Source: Hysterangium stoloniferum (taxonomy: Eukaryota > Basidiomycota > Agaricomycetes > Hysterangiales > Hysterangiaceae). Taken from it: DNA of 64,000 bases. The notes beneath the pieces are model-generated. The model searched no databases. It was not told the DNA's origin and was given only the letters and a program-made list of their open reading frames with translations. Both the position numbers and the translations under genes were made by a program. The DNA lies in assembly GCA_015178975.1 (NCBI GenBank), contig WHVD01000175.1, positions 1-64,000 of the forward strand, in the 5' to 3' direction. Positions 19,956-31,951 of the stretch are shown here, piece after piece; positions within the stretch are counted from its first letter, which is position 1; each line of letters opens with the position of its first letter.

Positions 19956-20916
19956 CTGACTAATTGCGACATTCGGGCACTAATGTGCCCTCATTTCTGG
20001 GTGGCCTAATCAGGGAAGCCTTTGGGCACTCTGTGCCCTCACAAATTGGGGAAGAATTCAGGCACTCCGTGCCCTCACGCATTAGGGTGCCTTTGGCACC
20101 TAAAAGTGCCCACCACCCACCGTACAACTTTACTTTCTTTGATTTTTGATATTTTTGCAATTTTATCCTCTGAGTTATTAAGGATATACATCTGAAGTAC
20201 CAAACATTGGAAGGGTTTTTTGACTCATTGTAAATGCTACGGTTGCACTCATTTGGCACTTGTGGATTTCTGAGCCCAAGCAAGCCCTAAACAACCTTGC
20301 ATTTGGCAAAATTTGTATTCATGGAAGTGGATTCTGTCACAAAAAACAGTAAAATTTCTGGTCATAACTTTCCCAGACAGTTGAAGCATAAGAAACAAAA
20401 ATGAAATACACTCACATACTTCGGAACCAAAAATGATTGTCAGATATTCACTTGTTCTATAATCTGCATCACTCCGAGCATCAAGCTTATCTATAGGTAA
20501 TTGCCTTTGTCTAAATGTTGTCCCCAGGTATTCCACTGACCTCCCATTTTGCCTATGGTAGGGACAAGCTTATGTTGCAGTTAATTACTTTGTGTGTTCA
20601 CATTCGACGCAGGTAAACAACATGGATCATCTCATGCGGTATCAGCCCTTCAGGGGATAATTTATTAGGCTTCGCATATTGTGATCAACATTCGCTTCTA
20701 GAAAAATAGTCGGACCGTAGGTAACTACTCTCCCAAAATGCGACGACTTGTCCGATATTTCATTTATACATCTGTAACTTTGTTGTTGATACAGGTCATA
20801 GCCACCAGAAAATCTTCAAAAGTGGTGAATTATACCTGTGTTCAAGGATGTTATTTTCATATGCGTGATTGAGGAGAGGGAGTCGAGTCTACACTATCGT
20901 GTACATCAGATAAAGT

Positions 20917-22647
20917 CTAAATTTGAGGCTGTTTCAGCCAAACATAGAGCAGTTGAACATAATATGAAGGTTTCATTACCATCTGTGTGATAGCGTTCGG
21001 GTTGTGAAACCACGTGTTGACGCCTAATACGACACTGCTAAAGTTTGTACGGCCGGTAGTGGTCAAGGCATTTGAATCTTTACAATTATCTCGCGCCGCT
21101 TTTCGGAGATTGACTAAAATTCGTGCAGTGAATATTGCATGGAAGATGCGGTGTATACTGTTGTAGCAATGAGACTGAAGTTCGAATGACGCGGAAAACG
21201 ACAGAGATGCACGGACACTATGAGGCTGGGCTTGGGGTGGGGCTAAGTAAGTGAAACTTAGAGTATGTAGGCTGAAGGAGTATTGGTGGCATACGTCAAT
21301 GACAAAAATGATGATGTTCATAATTGATATGCCTTCCCGGTGGTAAAGTTACAATATGATCGTCAAGTCTATGACATATCTACGCACCGGTGAGGTACAT
21401 ATAGTACAGTACACCTATCCTCGCAGGAGAGGTCAGCTGACATCTTACGAGTTAGGTGAGAAACATACCATCTCGATATAATATAACAATTAGACGTGAT
21501 TTACTTATTCTGACTGCGAGGAAGTCCCGAAACAATTTAAAATGTGTTGATAACGTGTACCAAGACTAGGCAGTACTCACGGTGTTGAAGGCACTTGAGG
21601 ATGGTCAATATTAAAATGACTGGACAGAGCGAATAAGCAGATGAAGATCACCAGTGATAGCATGGCAAATACTTGTTTCGAATATCACAAGCAAGATGTA
21701 GTCGAGAAATATTATGTTGCCAGCAGGTGTTACGATCCAGCAAACGTAGTCTACGCCGATTGGACTTGGTCCGACTGCATGGCTCGTAATGGTAAGATAT
21801 TTGAATCATGCCGATCGAACAATGAGTGGTTTACATGTGGTGAGCGAGAAACTGTGGTGGGCGAAATATCCACTCAGAGCCGCCATTAATAGTCCTACAC
21901 AAAGGAGCGATATTCCTACTTTGCTGTTCTTCCCCCAAACGGCCCAGGTTCTGAAGACCAGAACAACTGCAACAAACGTTGATTTATTTGGTTGAAACTC
22001 GGCTTCTGAAAGGGTACATACATTCCGCAACAATTATCCCAGCTATCACCATTGCTGGCAGACATGATAAGCAGGTCTTCAGAATGCTACCGTTTTAATC
22101 ATAACGGGTGCTTCATACCTCCAGCTAGTTTGAATAGAAACTCACAGGTGCTTGGCGTTGTACCAAATGGTGCGAACTGGACTGGTCAGGGGGAATTTTT
22201 CAAATCGTTTTGAAGTGCCAGATCAATTTTTACTTCACGTACTATAGAGAGAAAATGCACCATCCAGAAATGCGGGGTATTTCGCAGCATAATATAGAAT
22301 CTTTCCAACGTTCCAAGGAGTGGTCCAAATGTGATCAATTTCTTCCCCTAAGTTCAAGAAGTGGTCGTACAACTGCCTCCGACGAGCTTCAACCTCGATC
22401 TACATTTATGTTAAGTATTCTTAACGCACCAATAAGGCATAGCCAGCTACTATGAAACGGTTAGTATGGACAGATCAATAATTGAAAAATGGTAGAGAAT
22501 GCATACTATCAGAATACTAGAAAATAATGCAGATAATCCGTACATAATTGAACCTGTAGAACGCTGAAGGCTTACCGCCGTAGCACGGTGGGTCTCTAAA
22601 ACCAACGGCAGGGCCTGAATGTTGATAATGTGCGATGAAGACATCAT
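20917..22647 (-). pseudogene. DUF6533-like membrane protein gene, copy A
   Basis: Exon-like minus-strand segments fit the basidiomycete multi-pass membrane protein family with a DUF6533 domain, whose role is unknown. The start MMSSSHIINIQALPLVLETH opens at 22647. The segment around 22300-22400 reads GEEIDHIWTTPW and KILYYAAKYPAFLDG, the family signature. The segment 21800-21950 reads VVLVFRTWAVWGKNSKVGI then LLCVGLLMAALSGYF, a membrane segment. FLDYILLVIFE lies near 21700 and ARILVNLRKAARDN near 21100. Stops and shifts between blocks mean I cannot draw a clean spliced product. Confidence 0.62.
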
Positions 22648-23339
22648 GTCATATACTGGTTTGGCTAAAATGTAGATTAAATGGAATGTGAAGGAATACG
22701 TTAGCAATGGTGAAGAAAGCCGTCTTTTGTAGACTGGATGCGTAAGTTTCGGCACCACAGCCTGGAGGGTTGGCTCAATGTATCATAGAAGCGTGTCTCC
22801 AGTAAGACAAAGGAAGCCATCAAAGGTATTGTATATATGCCGAAATTGAGCACCAGAAGGAATCATAACCATGATCTCCGATCAATCTGTGCTGTTGATA
22901 TCCTTGTGATGTGCGTAATCAATGCGGTTGAAGCCATGGGCACACTGATGGTGATCATGCACCCGCGCCAGAGTTTGAAATTTTGTATGGATGTGCGTAG
23001 GTTTGTGATCTAGAGTTAGGTGTGAATACCACCAATACATAGCCTCACCGTTGACATCGAAGTATTCATGCCGATGCTTCTTCCATGGAAACGATGCCCG
23101 TGAGGGAGCTTACACGCACATCAGTTTCATAATGGGAGTTACTTCAGGTATAAATGAGGTGAAATAGCGAGCACTTTCTATATATCCTGTGTGATCGAGC
23201 TCATAAATGACCTCATATTCCTCTAGTCCTATCGCAACCTCATCCACGTTTTCTTTTCGGTGCTCTTATCAATAGAAAGACTCAATTCCTTTAGAATATT
23301 ACTGCAACAAAAGGTCAAACTCATCTGAATATTTATATT

Positions 23340-23580
23340 TGTATTCATTGATTAGTAATTACCATAATACGTGCCAGAACAAGTTATGGATTATTTGCTC
23401 TATTCATACCGCAGCATTAGGTTTCACGTCAAATGAATATACTATATCACATTCTTGGGCTCATAATCACATTTTGATATCCCACTCGATAACAGGAGCG
23501 CTTCACACAGTACATGCATAACATGAAAAACCATTCACACTAGGAGAGGCTCCTGCTGATGAAACAACCAAATTAGTTTA
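23340..23580. other. inter-gene part of the tandem unit
   Basis: This segment is shared with 28550-28780 and 31110-31340 (for example AACCAAATTAGTTTA at its right end). It lies between the main gene and the second gene of the unit and has no convincing coding frame. Confidence 0.5.
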
Positions 23581-24025
23581 TCCCTATTAGGAAAGATGGG
23601 CACGAAGGTCAGCTCAACCTGCCAATTACCCATCGCCACTTCCTTTACACCCCTTCCAAGTCTACAGCTTTTCAGCATACTTTTCATTATCATCAAACAT
23701 GGGTTAGCGTCGGGTCGTTCTGAATAGCTTGGCTCACATCCATCAATCTTCAAAAAACTCAAGTTGTTGGTTAGAATATTTAGTGTTCACAGATTCCTCA
23801 TCTCAAGGTCATGATTCTGCGTGTATTAGTCTCGAGCCATACTTATTTTGCCTCCTTAGGTATTCCTAACACACCAATAAAGTAGAGCTGGCAACCATGT
23901 GAGGGTTAGTTAGTCCGGACAAATCAGTGGTTGATAAACGGCAAAGCACGCATACGGTCAGAATACTAGAAGATAATGCGCCATTGTTCACACATAATCG
24001 AACTCTTACACCGCCAAGGGCTTAC

Positions 24026-24094
24026 CGCTGTGGTACGTTAAGTCAATAAATCCGATGACAGAGTCGGAGTATCGATGGTCTGCAATGAAGACAT
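24026..24094 (-). pseudogene. first exon of second DUF6533-like gene (copy D1)
   Basis: From the ATG at 24094 the minus strand reads MSSLQTIDTPTLSSDLLT, then a stop, then a splice-donor-like GTAAG at 24021-24025. It parallels the first exons of copies A and B (MMSSSHIINIQALPLVL, MMSSLHTINIQALSLLL). The rest of the gene is barely recognisable through about 24500. Confidence 0.45.
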
Positions 24095-24499
24095 TATGTT
24101 ATATGCTAGTTTGGCTAAAATTCCGGAGAACCGGTACGCGAAGAAATACAGGCATGAGAATCGTAAAGGAAATACTAGCAAGACAGCTATCTCTAATATA
24201 CTAGTACGGACCCAGGATCTCAGGGGTCAATTCGATGTACCATAGAAACACGTGTCTTTTCGGCCAATGACGAAACACCACCACTCTATTGCATGTTTGC
24301 CGAAGATTTCAATGTTGCGAGGTTTCGAGTAGCTGGCGAGTTGACAGTTCTGACTGCCGAACTGCTACGGTGGATTTCTGATCTCAAGCAAGCACTAAAC
24401 TACCTCTTCCCAGACAAAATTTGTATTTATGTGCGTGGATCCTATCAAAAAAACAGTCATAATTCTGTTCATAACTTCCAGCAAACATTCGAAACATAA

Positions 24500-24860
24500 C
24501 TGACAAAATACCGCAAACTCTAGAGGATTTCCACTTTCGCAGAGATGCTTGAACAACCTCCACAAATCTTCAGTTTCTTACTGAGTTGTGTTTCGCTTAT
24601 TTTAATGATGTTATGCAAGTATACCTCTGCACATAGTATTTATATGTTCGGCCCACCCACAGGCACCTCAGTCGTTTTCGCCCTTCTTAGGCAGCGGCTG
24701 AGTTGCGTTCGTTTATTCAGATTCTCTTTCCTAAGCTGATGTACAATAGCTTCGGGCAACCTCTGCTCTCATATAGGTAAATCAGTCATTTTCACCCATC
24801 TTAGGCAGCGGCTGAGTTTCAGGCAACCTCTGCCCTCATATCGATTCTGTCAATAACAAA
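24500..24860. repeat. insertion with ~130-bp internal direct duplication
   Basis: Relative to 32290-32350 the tandem unit is interrupted here. The phrases CTTAGGCAGCGGCTGAGTT and GGGCAACCTCTGCTCTCATA each occur twice within about 180 bp. The origin of the inserted sequence is not recognised. Confidence 0.5.
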
Positions 24861-25921
24861 CAAAAATGCAATACACTAACGTGCTTCGGAACAAAGATGA
24901 CTCGTCAGATACTCACTTGTTCTATAATCTGTATCACTCCGAGCATCAAGCTCATCTGTAGGTAATTACCTTAGGTGTCGAAATTCGGTCTCCAGGTATT
25001 CCACTGATCTTCCATTCTGCCTATGGTAGGAACAAGCTTATATTGCAGTTAATTACTTTATGTGTCCACATTTGATGCTGTAGGTAAACACTATAGATCT
25101 CCTCATGCAGTATCAGCTCTTCAGAAGACAATCTATCAAGCTTAAATAAAAGTACTTATGTCTCAATCAAGTGTCAGTTAGTGTATCACCTCCTGACAGA
25201 GTAGGCTGGGGACTGGTTTAGGTGTAATGTGGTTCTGTCATGCACTAACCTCCATTTGCATGGTCCACAATTAGCATCTCCCTATGAAAAGTTGAAGAAA
25301 TGGGTGAACTGCCCCTATAAAGAGGTTCAATTTCATCATCATTTCCAACACATTCTTTGCCTCCTAGAAAAGTTCTAAAATAGGCAGACTACAGATAGCT
25401 AGCTTCTCTTAAAATACTATGAGTGCCATATTAGAATGAGAAAGGGAGGTGGATGTGAAGCGAGCTCAGACACAAACACAGATGCAGATGAGTGAATGCA
25501 AATTGCAGTATGGCACAATGGAACATATTGTGCCAGGTCACTGTTAGAACTCATTGTATTGCAAGCTGTTCTATATTCGACGTAGTTGATTTCGACACTC
25601 AGCTAAGTTGTACTTTACAGTAGCTTAGTCATATGAACTTAACTTCGTCCATTTTTGCTATATCATCAACATTGTACAGTCACTAAATCGAACATGCCAC
25701 CCAAAATGGATCAGTCTAAGTTGCAACCAAAAGGTTTTTAATTATTCAAAACTGATGAGACGACTTCCCCGATATTTCCTTTATACATCTGTAGCTTTGT
25801 TATTGTTCCAGGTCACAGCCACCGGAAAATGTTTAAAAGTGGTGAACGGCACCTGCGTTCAAAGATGTTGTTTCATATGCGTGATACAGGAGGGAAGGGG
25901 GAGTCTACACTATCATATACA

Positions 25922-27641
25922 TCAGATAAAGTCTAAAGTTGAGTTCTGTTTCAGCCAAATATAGAACAGTTGAAGACAATATGAAGGTTTCATTACCATC
26001 TGTGTGGTTGTGGAACCACCTAATAAGACACTGCTAAAGTTTCTACGGCCACGGCCGGTAGTGGTCAAGGCATTAGAATCTTTACAATTTCCACACGCCG
26101 CTTTTCGGAGATTGACTAAAATCCGTGCAGTGAATATTGCATGGAAGATGCGCTGTGTACTTTGTAGCAATGAGATTGTGAATTTCGAATGACGCGGAAA
26201 ACGAAAGAGATGCACGGACAGTACGAGGCTGGGCGCGGGCTTGGGCTAGGTAAAGTGAAGCTTAGAGTATGGTGTAGGAGTATTGGTGGCATACATCAAT
26301 GACAAAAAGGATGATGTTCATAATTGATATGCCTTCCCAGTGGTAAGGTTACAACATGATCGTTAAGTCTATGGCATATCTACGCACCGATGAGGTATCC
26401 ATAGTACAGTACACCTTACCCCAGGAAAATCAGTTGATGTCTTACGAGTTACCTGAGAAACTTACCGTCTTGATATAATGTAACAATTAGACGGAATCTG
26501 TTTATTCTGGCTGCGAGAAAGTCCCGGAGCGATTTTAAATGTGTTGTTGACTTGTGCCAAGACCAAGCAGCACTCACGGTGTTGAAAGCACTTAAGGATG
26601 GTCAGTACTGAGAGGACTAAAAAGGGCAAACAAGGAGGCGAATACTGTCATCTACAGAATGGCAAATACTTGTTTCAAATACTGCAACCAAGATGTAGTT
26701 GAGAAATATTATGTTGCCAGTAGGTATTACGATCCGGCAACCGTAGTCTACACCGCTTGGACTTGGTCCGACTGCATGGCCCGTAATGGTAAGATATTTG
26801 AATCATGCCGATCGAAAAATGAGTGGTTTACATGTGGTGAGCGAGAGACTGTGGTAGACGAAATATCCACTCGGAGCCGCCATTAATAGTCCTGCACAAA
26901 AAAGGGATATTCCTACTTTGCTGTTCTTCCCCCAAACGGCCCAGGTTCTGAAGACTAGAACAACTGCAACAAACGTTGATTTATTTGGCTGAAACTCGGG
27001 TTCTGAAAAAACACATACATTCCGCAACGATTATCCCAGCTATCATCATTACTGGCAGACATGATAAGCAGGTCTTCAGAATGATACCGTTTTAATCATG
27101 ATGGGTGCTTCATACCTCCAGGTAGTTTGTATAGAACATCACATGTACCTGGCGTTGTACCAGTGGCGCGAATTGGTCTAGTCAGGGGGGATTTTTTAGA
27201 TCGTGTGTTGAAGTGCCAGATCAATTTCTACTTCACATACAATAGAGAAGAAATGCACCATCCAGAAATGCGGGGTATTTCGCAGCATAATATAGAATCT
27301 TTCCAACGTTCCAAGGAGTGGACCAAATAAGATCAATTTCTTCCCCTAAGTTCAAGAAGTGGTCGTACAACTGCCTCCGACAAGTTTCAACCTCGATCTA
27401 CATTTATGTTAAGTATTCTTAACGCACCAATAAGGCATAGCCGGCTACTATGAAACGGTTGGTATGGACAGATCAATGATCGACAAATGGTAGACAATAC
27501 TATCAGAATACTAGAAGATAATGCAGATAATCTGGACATAATTGAACCTGTAAAACGCTGAAAGCTTACCGTTGTAGCACGATGGTTCTCTAAAAGCAAT
27601 GACAAGGCCTGAATGTTGATGGTGTGCAATGAAGACATCAT
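25922..27641 (-). pseudogene. DUF6533-like membrane protein gene, copy B
   Basis: This is the second copy of the array gene. It starts at the ATG at 27641 (MMSSLHTINIQALSLLLENH) and shares the block VVLVFRTWAVWGKNSKVGI then SLFCAGLLMAAPSGYF at 26850-26960, and near the C terminus IFHAIFTARILVNLRKAACG (25990-26150). Compared with copy A it lacks TTCGGGTTGTGAAACCACG near 26010 and carries an inserted foldback element upstream of its start (27756-27919). Stops between conserved blocks indicate a relic. Confidence 0.6.
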
Positions 27642-27755
27642 GTCATACCCTGGTTTGGCTAAAATGTAGATTAAATGGATGAAGGAATACGTTAGCCATG
27701 GTGAAGAAAGCCGTCTTTAGTAGACTGGGTCTGTAAGTTTCGGGACCACAGCCTA

Positions 27756-27919
27756 CAGGTGTCCCAAAAATCCAAAACCTCGATAAGCAACACGAACCAC
27801 TGAATAGGCCTGGTCCGGTCGCTCAAGTGTCGATCAGGTGGTTGATCAGGGCCGACCAGACCTATTCGGCGGCTTGTGTCGCTTATCAGGTACATTCAGT
27901 TTTTGGATCTTTGTGACAG
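27756..27919. mobile_element. foldback MITE, 164 bp
   Basis: This segment is absent from copies A (near 22765) and C (near 34950) of the tandem unit. Its left end CAGGTGTCCCAAAAATCCAA pairs with the reverse complement of its right end (CTGTCACAAAGATCCAAAA), and the inverted similarity continues inward through GATAAGC(A/G)ACACGA and GAATAGG(C/T)CTGGTC, so most of it folds into a hairpin. It has no coding capacity. A target duplication is not clear. Confidence 0.82.
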
Positions 27920-28789
27920 GGTTGGCTCAATGTATCATGAAACCGAAATTAAGCCAGAAGACATCATGATCTCCGATCAATGTGTACTGTTGATATCCTT
28001 GTGATGTGCATAATAAATGCACTTGAATTCATAGGCACACTGATAGTGATCATGCACCGTGCCGCAGTTTGAAATTTTGTATGGATGTGCGTAGGCTTGT
28101 GATCTAGGTGTGAATAGAACCCTCAGCATTGACATCGAAAATGGTGTCCGGAAGGATCGCTCCAATAACAATAGCTTGAAACCCTTGCTAAGATTATAAG
28201 CATTCATGGCGATGCTTCTTCCATGGAAGCGATGCCAGTGGGGAGTTGTCACTATGTGTGATGTCATCTGCCTTGATACCAAATAGTTCAGCTCGATCGA
28301 CTTACACGCACAACAGTTACATAATGGGAGTTACTTCAGGTGTAAATTAGGTGAAATAGCCAGCACTTTCTATATAATCCTGTGTACTCGAGCTCATTAA
28401 ATAACGACCTCCTAATCAAATCTTCATATATTCCTCTAGTCCTATTGCAACCTCAGCGACGTTTTCTTTTTGGTGCTTTTATCAATACAAGGACCCAATC
28501 TTTTTGGGATATTACTGCAAAAAAAGGCCAAATTCATCTGAAAATGATCCTTGTATTCATTGGTTACCATAATACATGCCAGAACAAGTTATGCATAATT
28601 TGTTCTATTCAGGCCGCAATATTAGGTTCCACTCCAAATGCATGTACCATTTCACATGCTTGGGCTCATACTCATACTTGATATCCACTCGATAACAGGA
28701 GCTCTTCACGCGGCACATACTATGCCATGACAAACCGCTCGCACAAGGAGAGGCTTCTGCTGATGAACCAACCAAATTAGTTTAGGGTC

Positions 28790-29560
28790 CCTGTTCTGGG
28801 CGCCAAAATGAACGCTCACGAAAGTGGGGATGGTTACAGTAGTCGTCTCTGGGTCAATTTGAAATTGGGGGCGTCTACTGGTAGTCGAAAACTGAACAGT
28901 TAGATTGTCAGCCTTGATCTGCCTGGATCGGAAAGTGGTTATTCACAATCAAGGTAGGTCTGACACTCCGAATAGTCATGCATAGATTTGATAGGTACTG
29001 CTGTTCACGGTCTCTGTAGTGTTAAGACGGGTGATCACACTCAGTAATATCATGTTAGATTGTGTAATGCTAGCAGTGTTTCCTAGGGTCAAGTGGTGTA
29101 ATGTTAAGCACCCCTGCTATATATGCAGAAGCCCTGGGTTTCAACTCCCAGTCTGGCTATTCACTTTCTTAACATATCAATGCTCAGAGAATCAAAGCTA
29201 CAAATGCTTGAGATAGGTGAGGCAACCAATAAATTCACAGTGGTACAATACTCTTACTAAATTATTTGTGTGATTGGTTCAGTATGGAAATGCTGGATAT
29301 GTTACAACTTGAAAGAGCAAACACAAGAAGCAAAAACCATAAAGCTTTGAACTCCTTGCATCATTAAATGACTCAAATGGTACAAAATGATAAACTGCCA
29401 GTGAATCATTCATGTGATCAAAACCCACTGCTCAACTTTCTCTTTCAAAGTCAGTTTGAGCTTTCTTTCATGGAAGTACCACTCAAGATGCTTCCACATT
29501 GAGTGTCACATCACCCCCACATCACACTTTTTCTAGACGAGCATCATACATAATCAGACT
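28790..29560. other. insertion-like stretch without gene
   Basis: This part of the array has no counterpart in the other copies. It holds a tRNA-like sequence (29083-29160) and otherwise AT-rich sequence with short frames only. Confidence 0.4.
29083..29160 (+). other. tRNA-like sequence (pseudo-tRNA or SINE head)
   Basis: An anticodon-like stem (CTGC/GCAG around TATATAT) and a T-arm-like hairpin (CTGGG/CCCAG) with a B-box-like GGTTTCAACTCC are present, preceded by a possible D-arm (AGTGGTGTAATGTTAAGC). The T loop is one base too long and the acceptor ends do not pair, so it is not a functional tRNA. It could be a decayed gene or the head of a SINE. Confidence 0.35.
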
Positions 29561-29589
29561 CACAAAAGGCTAAGGGCTCACTGCTCTAG

Positions 29590-29665
29590 CATAATATGTC
29601 CCTAAATCCAATGACAGTATCTGGATATTGGTGGTTGTAGAAGATTAAAACATGCTGATGAGGAC
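29590..29665 (-). pseudogene. possible first exon of another DUF6533-like paralogue
   Basis: The minus-strand MSSSACFNLLQPPISRYCHW followed by a stop and a GTGAGC donor-like site resembles the D1 exon (MSSLQTIDTPTLSSDLLT, donor after a similar distance). A longer upstream frame exists to 29958 but shows no domain. The resemblance is weak. Confidence 0.25.
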
Positions 29666-30222
29666 ATGAGTGGTCTCAACCCAGGAATAGAGTGGAGGCA
29701 AGCCATATCACGAATGTCGCCACAAAAAGAATGATGAAGTATCATGCTAAGATGAAACGGGAGAAGAACAGAAACAAGGAGACACTGGACTGTCATAGGA
29801 ATGAGATATAAATGGGTCCACAATGTGAGACGAAATGTAACCACAAAAGGTGGGACAGAATATTTAGCTACAACCGGTATATCAATGTGGACAGTAAGGC
29901 AATGTGGTTGACTGGTATTTGACAGGAAGTAGGATTGACCTGAGGACAACTGTGCCACTCATTTTCCAAATCCCCTGGTGGAGAGGGAGAATGGGCTTCT
30001 CTAGTGGCAGTGCCAAAATAGAGCAGATTCAGGTTGGAGATTATTCCAAAGAGAAAATAAAGACAAGGAGAGTTTAAGACTCGACTATTGCGGAGCTTGA
30101 AAGGAAAACCCGCTACAAATACCGCGGGCTTTCTCCGATAGGTCGTTCTAATTGGTGCGTATAATTATAAATTGGCAAACGTTTCAGTAGAACTGAGTCC
30201 ACTCTTGCGAAACTTAAAATTC

Positions 30223-30804
30223 CTATGCATTTGCCATCGCGGGTCCATCATCTGACACCATCCAAAACTTCAAATTCCTATGCAATTGCCATCGCGAATG
30301 CATCATCATCCGGGTAAGCAAAAATTCACAAAGATAAGCAGTGCCATACGAAGCTAGATCTCGAGTAATCGTGATCATGGTCGCGCATCTTTGGCCATCA
30401 TCCAATATGTCAAAGCCCCAGCCAGGACTTAGTTGATTGCTACCATTCGGCATGCCGAAGGTGCCGGTGAGATCTGAACTTGCCCCAGCTGTTTTAAACT
30501 TTAGACACGTAGAGATGCACATCGGAGAAGTAATTTCGGTAAATTTCACTATCTTTCATTCTTTTTGCGTAAGCATCACATCACGTTGGTCCCACTCATC
30601 TGATGTTGGTGTCTTAGAACCCCAGTAGTTTGTTGCGGTCGTTTGTGCTGTCAATGGCTTAGTTATGGTTCCTTCAAGGTATCCATGAACCCCTCTGGCA
30701 TTTGTCACTGACATAATCATTTCTTTCCAGGAGTACCGTTTGGTACCATCAAAACATTCCTCTGTTGTGAGCTGGATTAATGCAGGTTGTGAATGTGATG
30801 TCAT
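30223..30804 (-). pseudogene. Ty1/copia gag fragment
   Basis: The 82-codon frame at 30556-30804 (CFDGTKRYSWKEMIMSVTNA, RGVHGYLEGTITKP, TPTSDEWDQRDV) has the layout of copia-type Gag: a 'DG.NY..WK' start, a 'GY.DGT...P' middle and a 'W..RD' end. Gag packages element RNA. The frame ends at 30556 and a second frame (30223-30549) continues without a clear family match. No LTRs or pol were found around it. Confidence 0.6.
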
Positions 30805-31704
30805 TGTAAACGGTCGGTTTTAGTGTTCAGTCGTGCGACACTTTTCGACAAGACATGCAGGTTTAGTTCGGGTTCCAGGTCAGCTCTTTAATCGTAACTG
30901 AGTCGGGAAAAAGGAAGGAGAGGGGTGGGTGTTTCATCAGCATCTCCAACATACTGCGCACTCTAGCTCATCAATGACCTCCTAATCAGATCTTCATACA
31001 TTCATCTGGTCCTGTCGCAACCTCACCCATGTTTTATATTTGATGGTTTCAGTCTTTTGGGTTATTACTGCAAGAAAAGGTCAAATTCATCTGAATATTA
31101 TATTTGTATTCGTCAATTACCATGATACATGCTAGAACAAGTTATCCATAATTTGTTCTATTCATGCCGCAGCATTAGGTTTCACTTCAAATGCATGTAC
31201 CATATCACATGCTTGGGCTCATACTCATATGTTGATATTCCACTCGATAACAGAAGTTCTCCACGCAGATGCCACGACAAACCACTTGCACAAGGGGAGA
31301 CTTCTGCTAGTGAAACAACCAAATTAGTTTACGGTCCCTGTTAGGGAAGAGGGAAGCCTGTTCCGGTCTCCAAAATGAACGCCCACGAAAGTCAGCTCAA
31401 CCAGCCAATTATCCGTCACCTCTCCCTCTATACCCCCTTACAAGTCTACACTCTTATAGCTTGGTGCTTTTCGTTATCATAAAACATGGGTTAGCATCTG
31501 GTCATTCTGAACAGCTAGGCTCACATCCATCGCTCTTCAAAAAACACAAGTTGTTTGTTAGAATACTTAGAGCTCACAGATTCCCCATCCCGAGGCCATG
31601 ACTGTGCGTGTATTAGTCTCCACCTACATTTATTATCAATAAAGTAAAGCTAGCAACTGCGTGAGGGTTAGACAAATCAGTGGTTGATAAACGGTAAAGC
31701 ACGC

Positions 31705-31915
31705 ATATTGTCAGAATACTGGAAGATAACGCCTCATTGTGCAGGCATAATCGAACTTGTACAACGCGAAGGGCTTACAAGCTGTAAACGATAAGTCAAT
31801 AAAACCGATGACAGAGTCAGAATACTGGAAGATAATGCCCCGTTGTGCAGGCTTAATCGAACTTGTACACCGCCAAGGGCTTACCGCTGTAAACGATAAG
31901 TCAATAAACTGATGA
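31705..31915. repeat. ~109-bp tandem duplication over a splice donor
   Basis: The block with CAGAATACTGGAAGATAA, GGGCTTAC and AACGATAAGTCAATAAA occurs at about 31709 and again at 31818. It spans the start of an intron of the second DUF6533-like gene copy. Confidence 0.8.
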
Positions 31916-31951
31916 GTCTGAATATCGATGGTTTCAATGCAATGAAGACAT
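31885..31951 (-). pseudogene. first exon of second DUF6533-like gene (copy D2)
   Basis: This is the counterpart of 24026-24094, with an ATG at 31951 and the same donor-like GGTAAGCCCTTGGCGGTGTA at its end. A small deletion near 31905 puts the frame out of register with copy D1. The tandem duplication of 31705-31915 overlaps its end. Confidence 0.4.

Noticed and set aside
29083..29160. Functional tRNA gene
   Set aside because: The acceptor stem does not pair and the T loop has an extra base.
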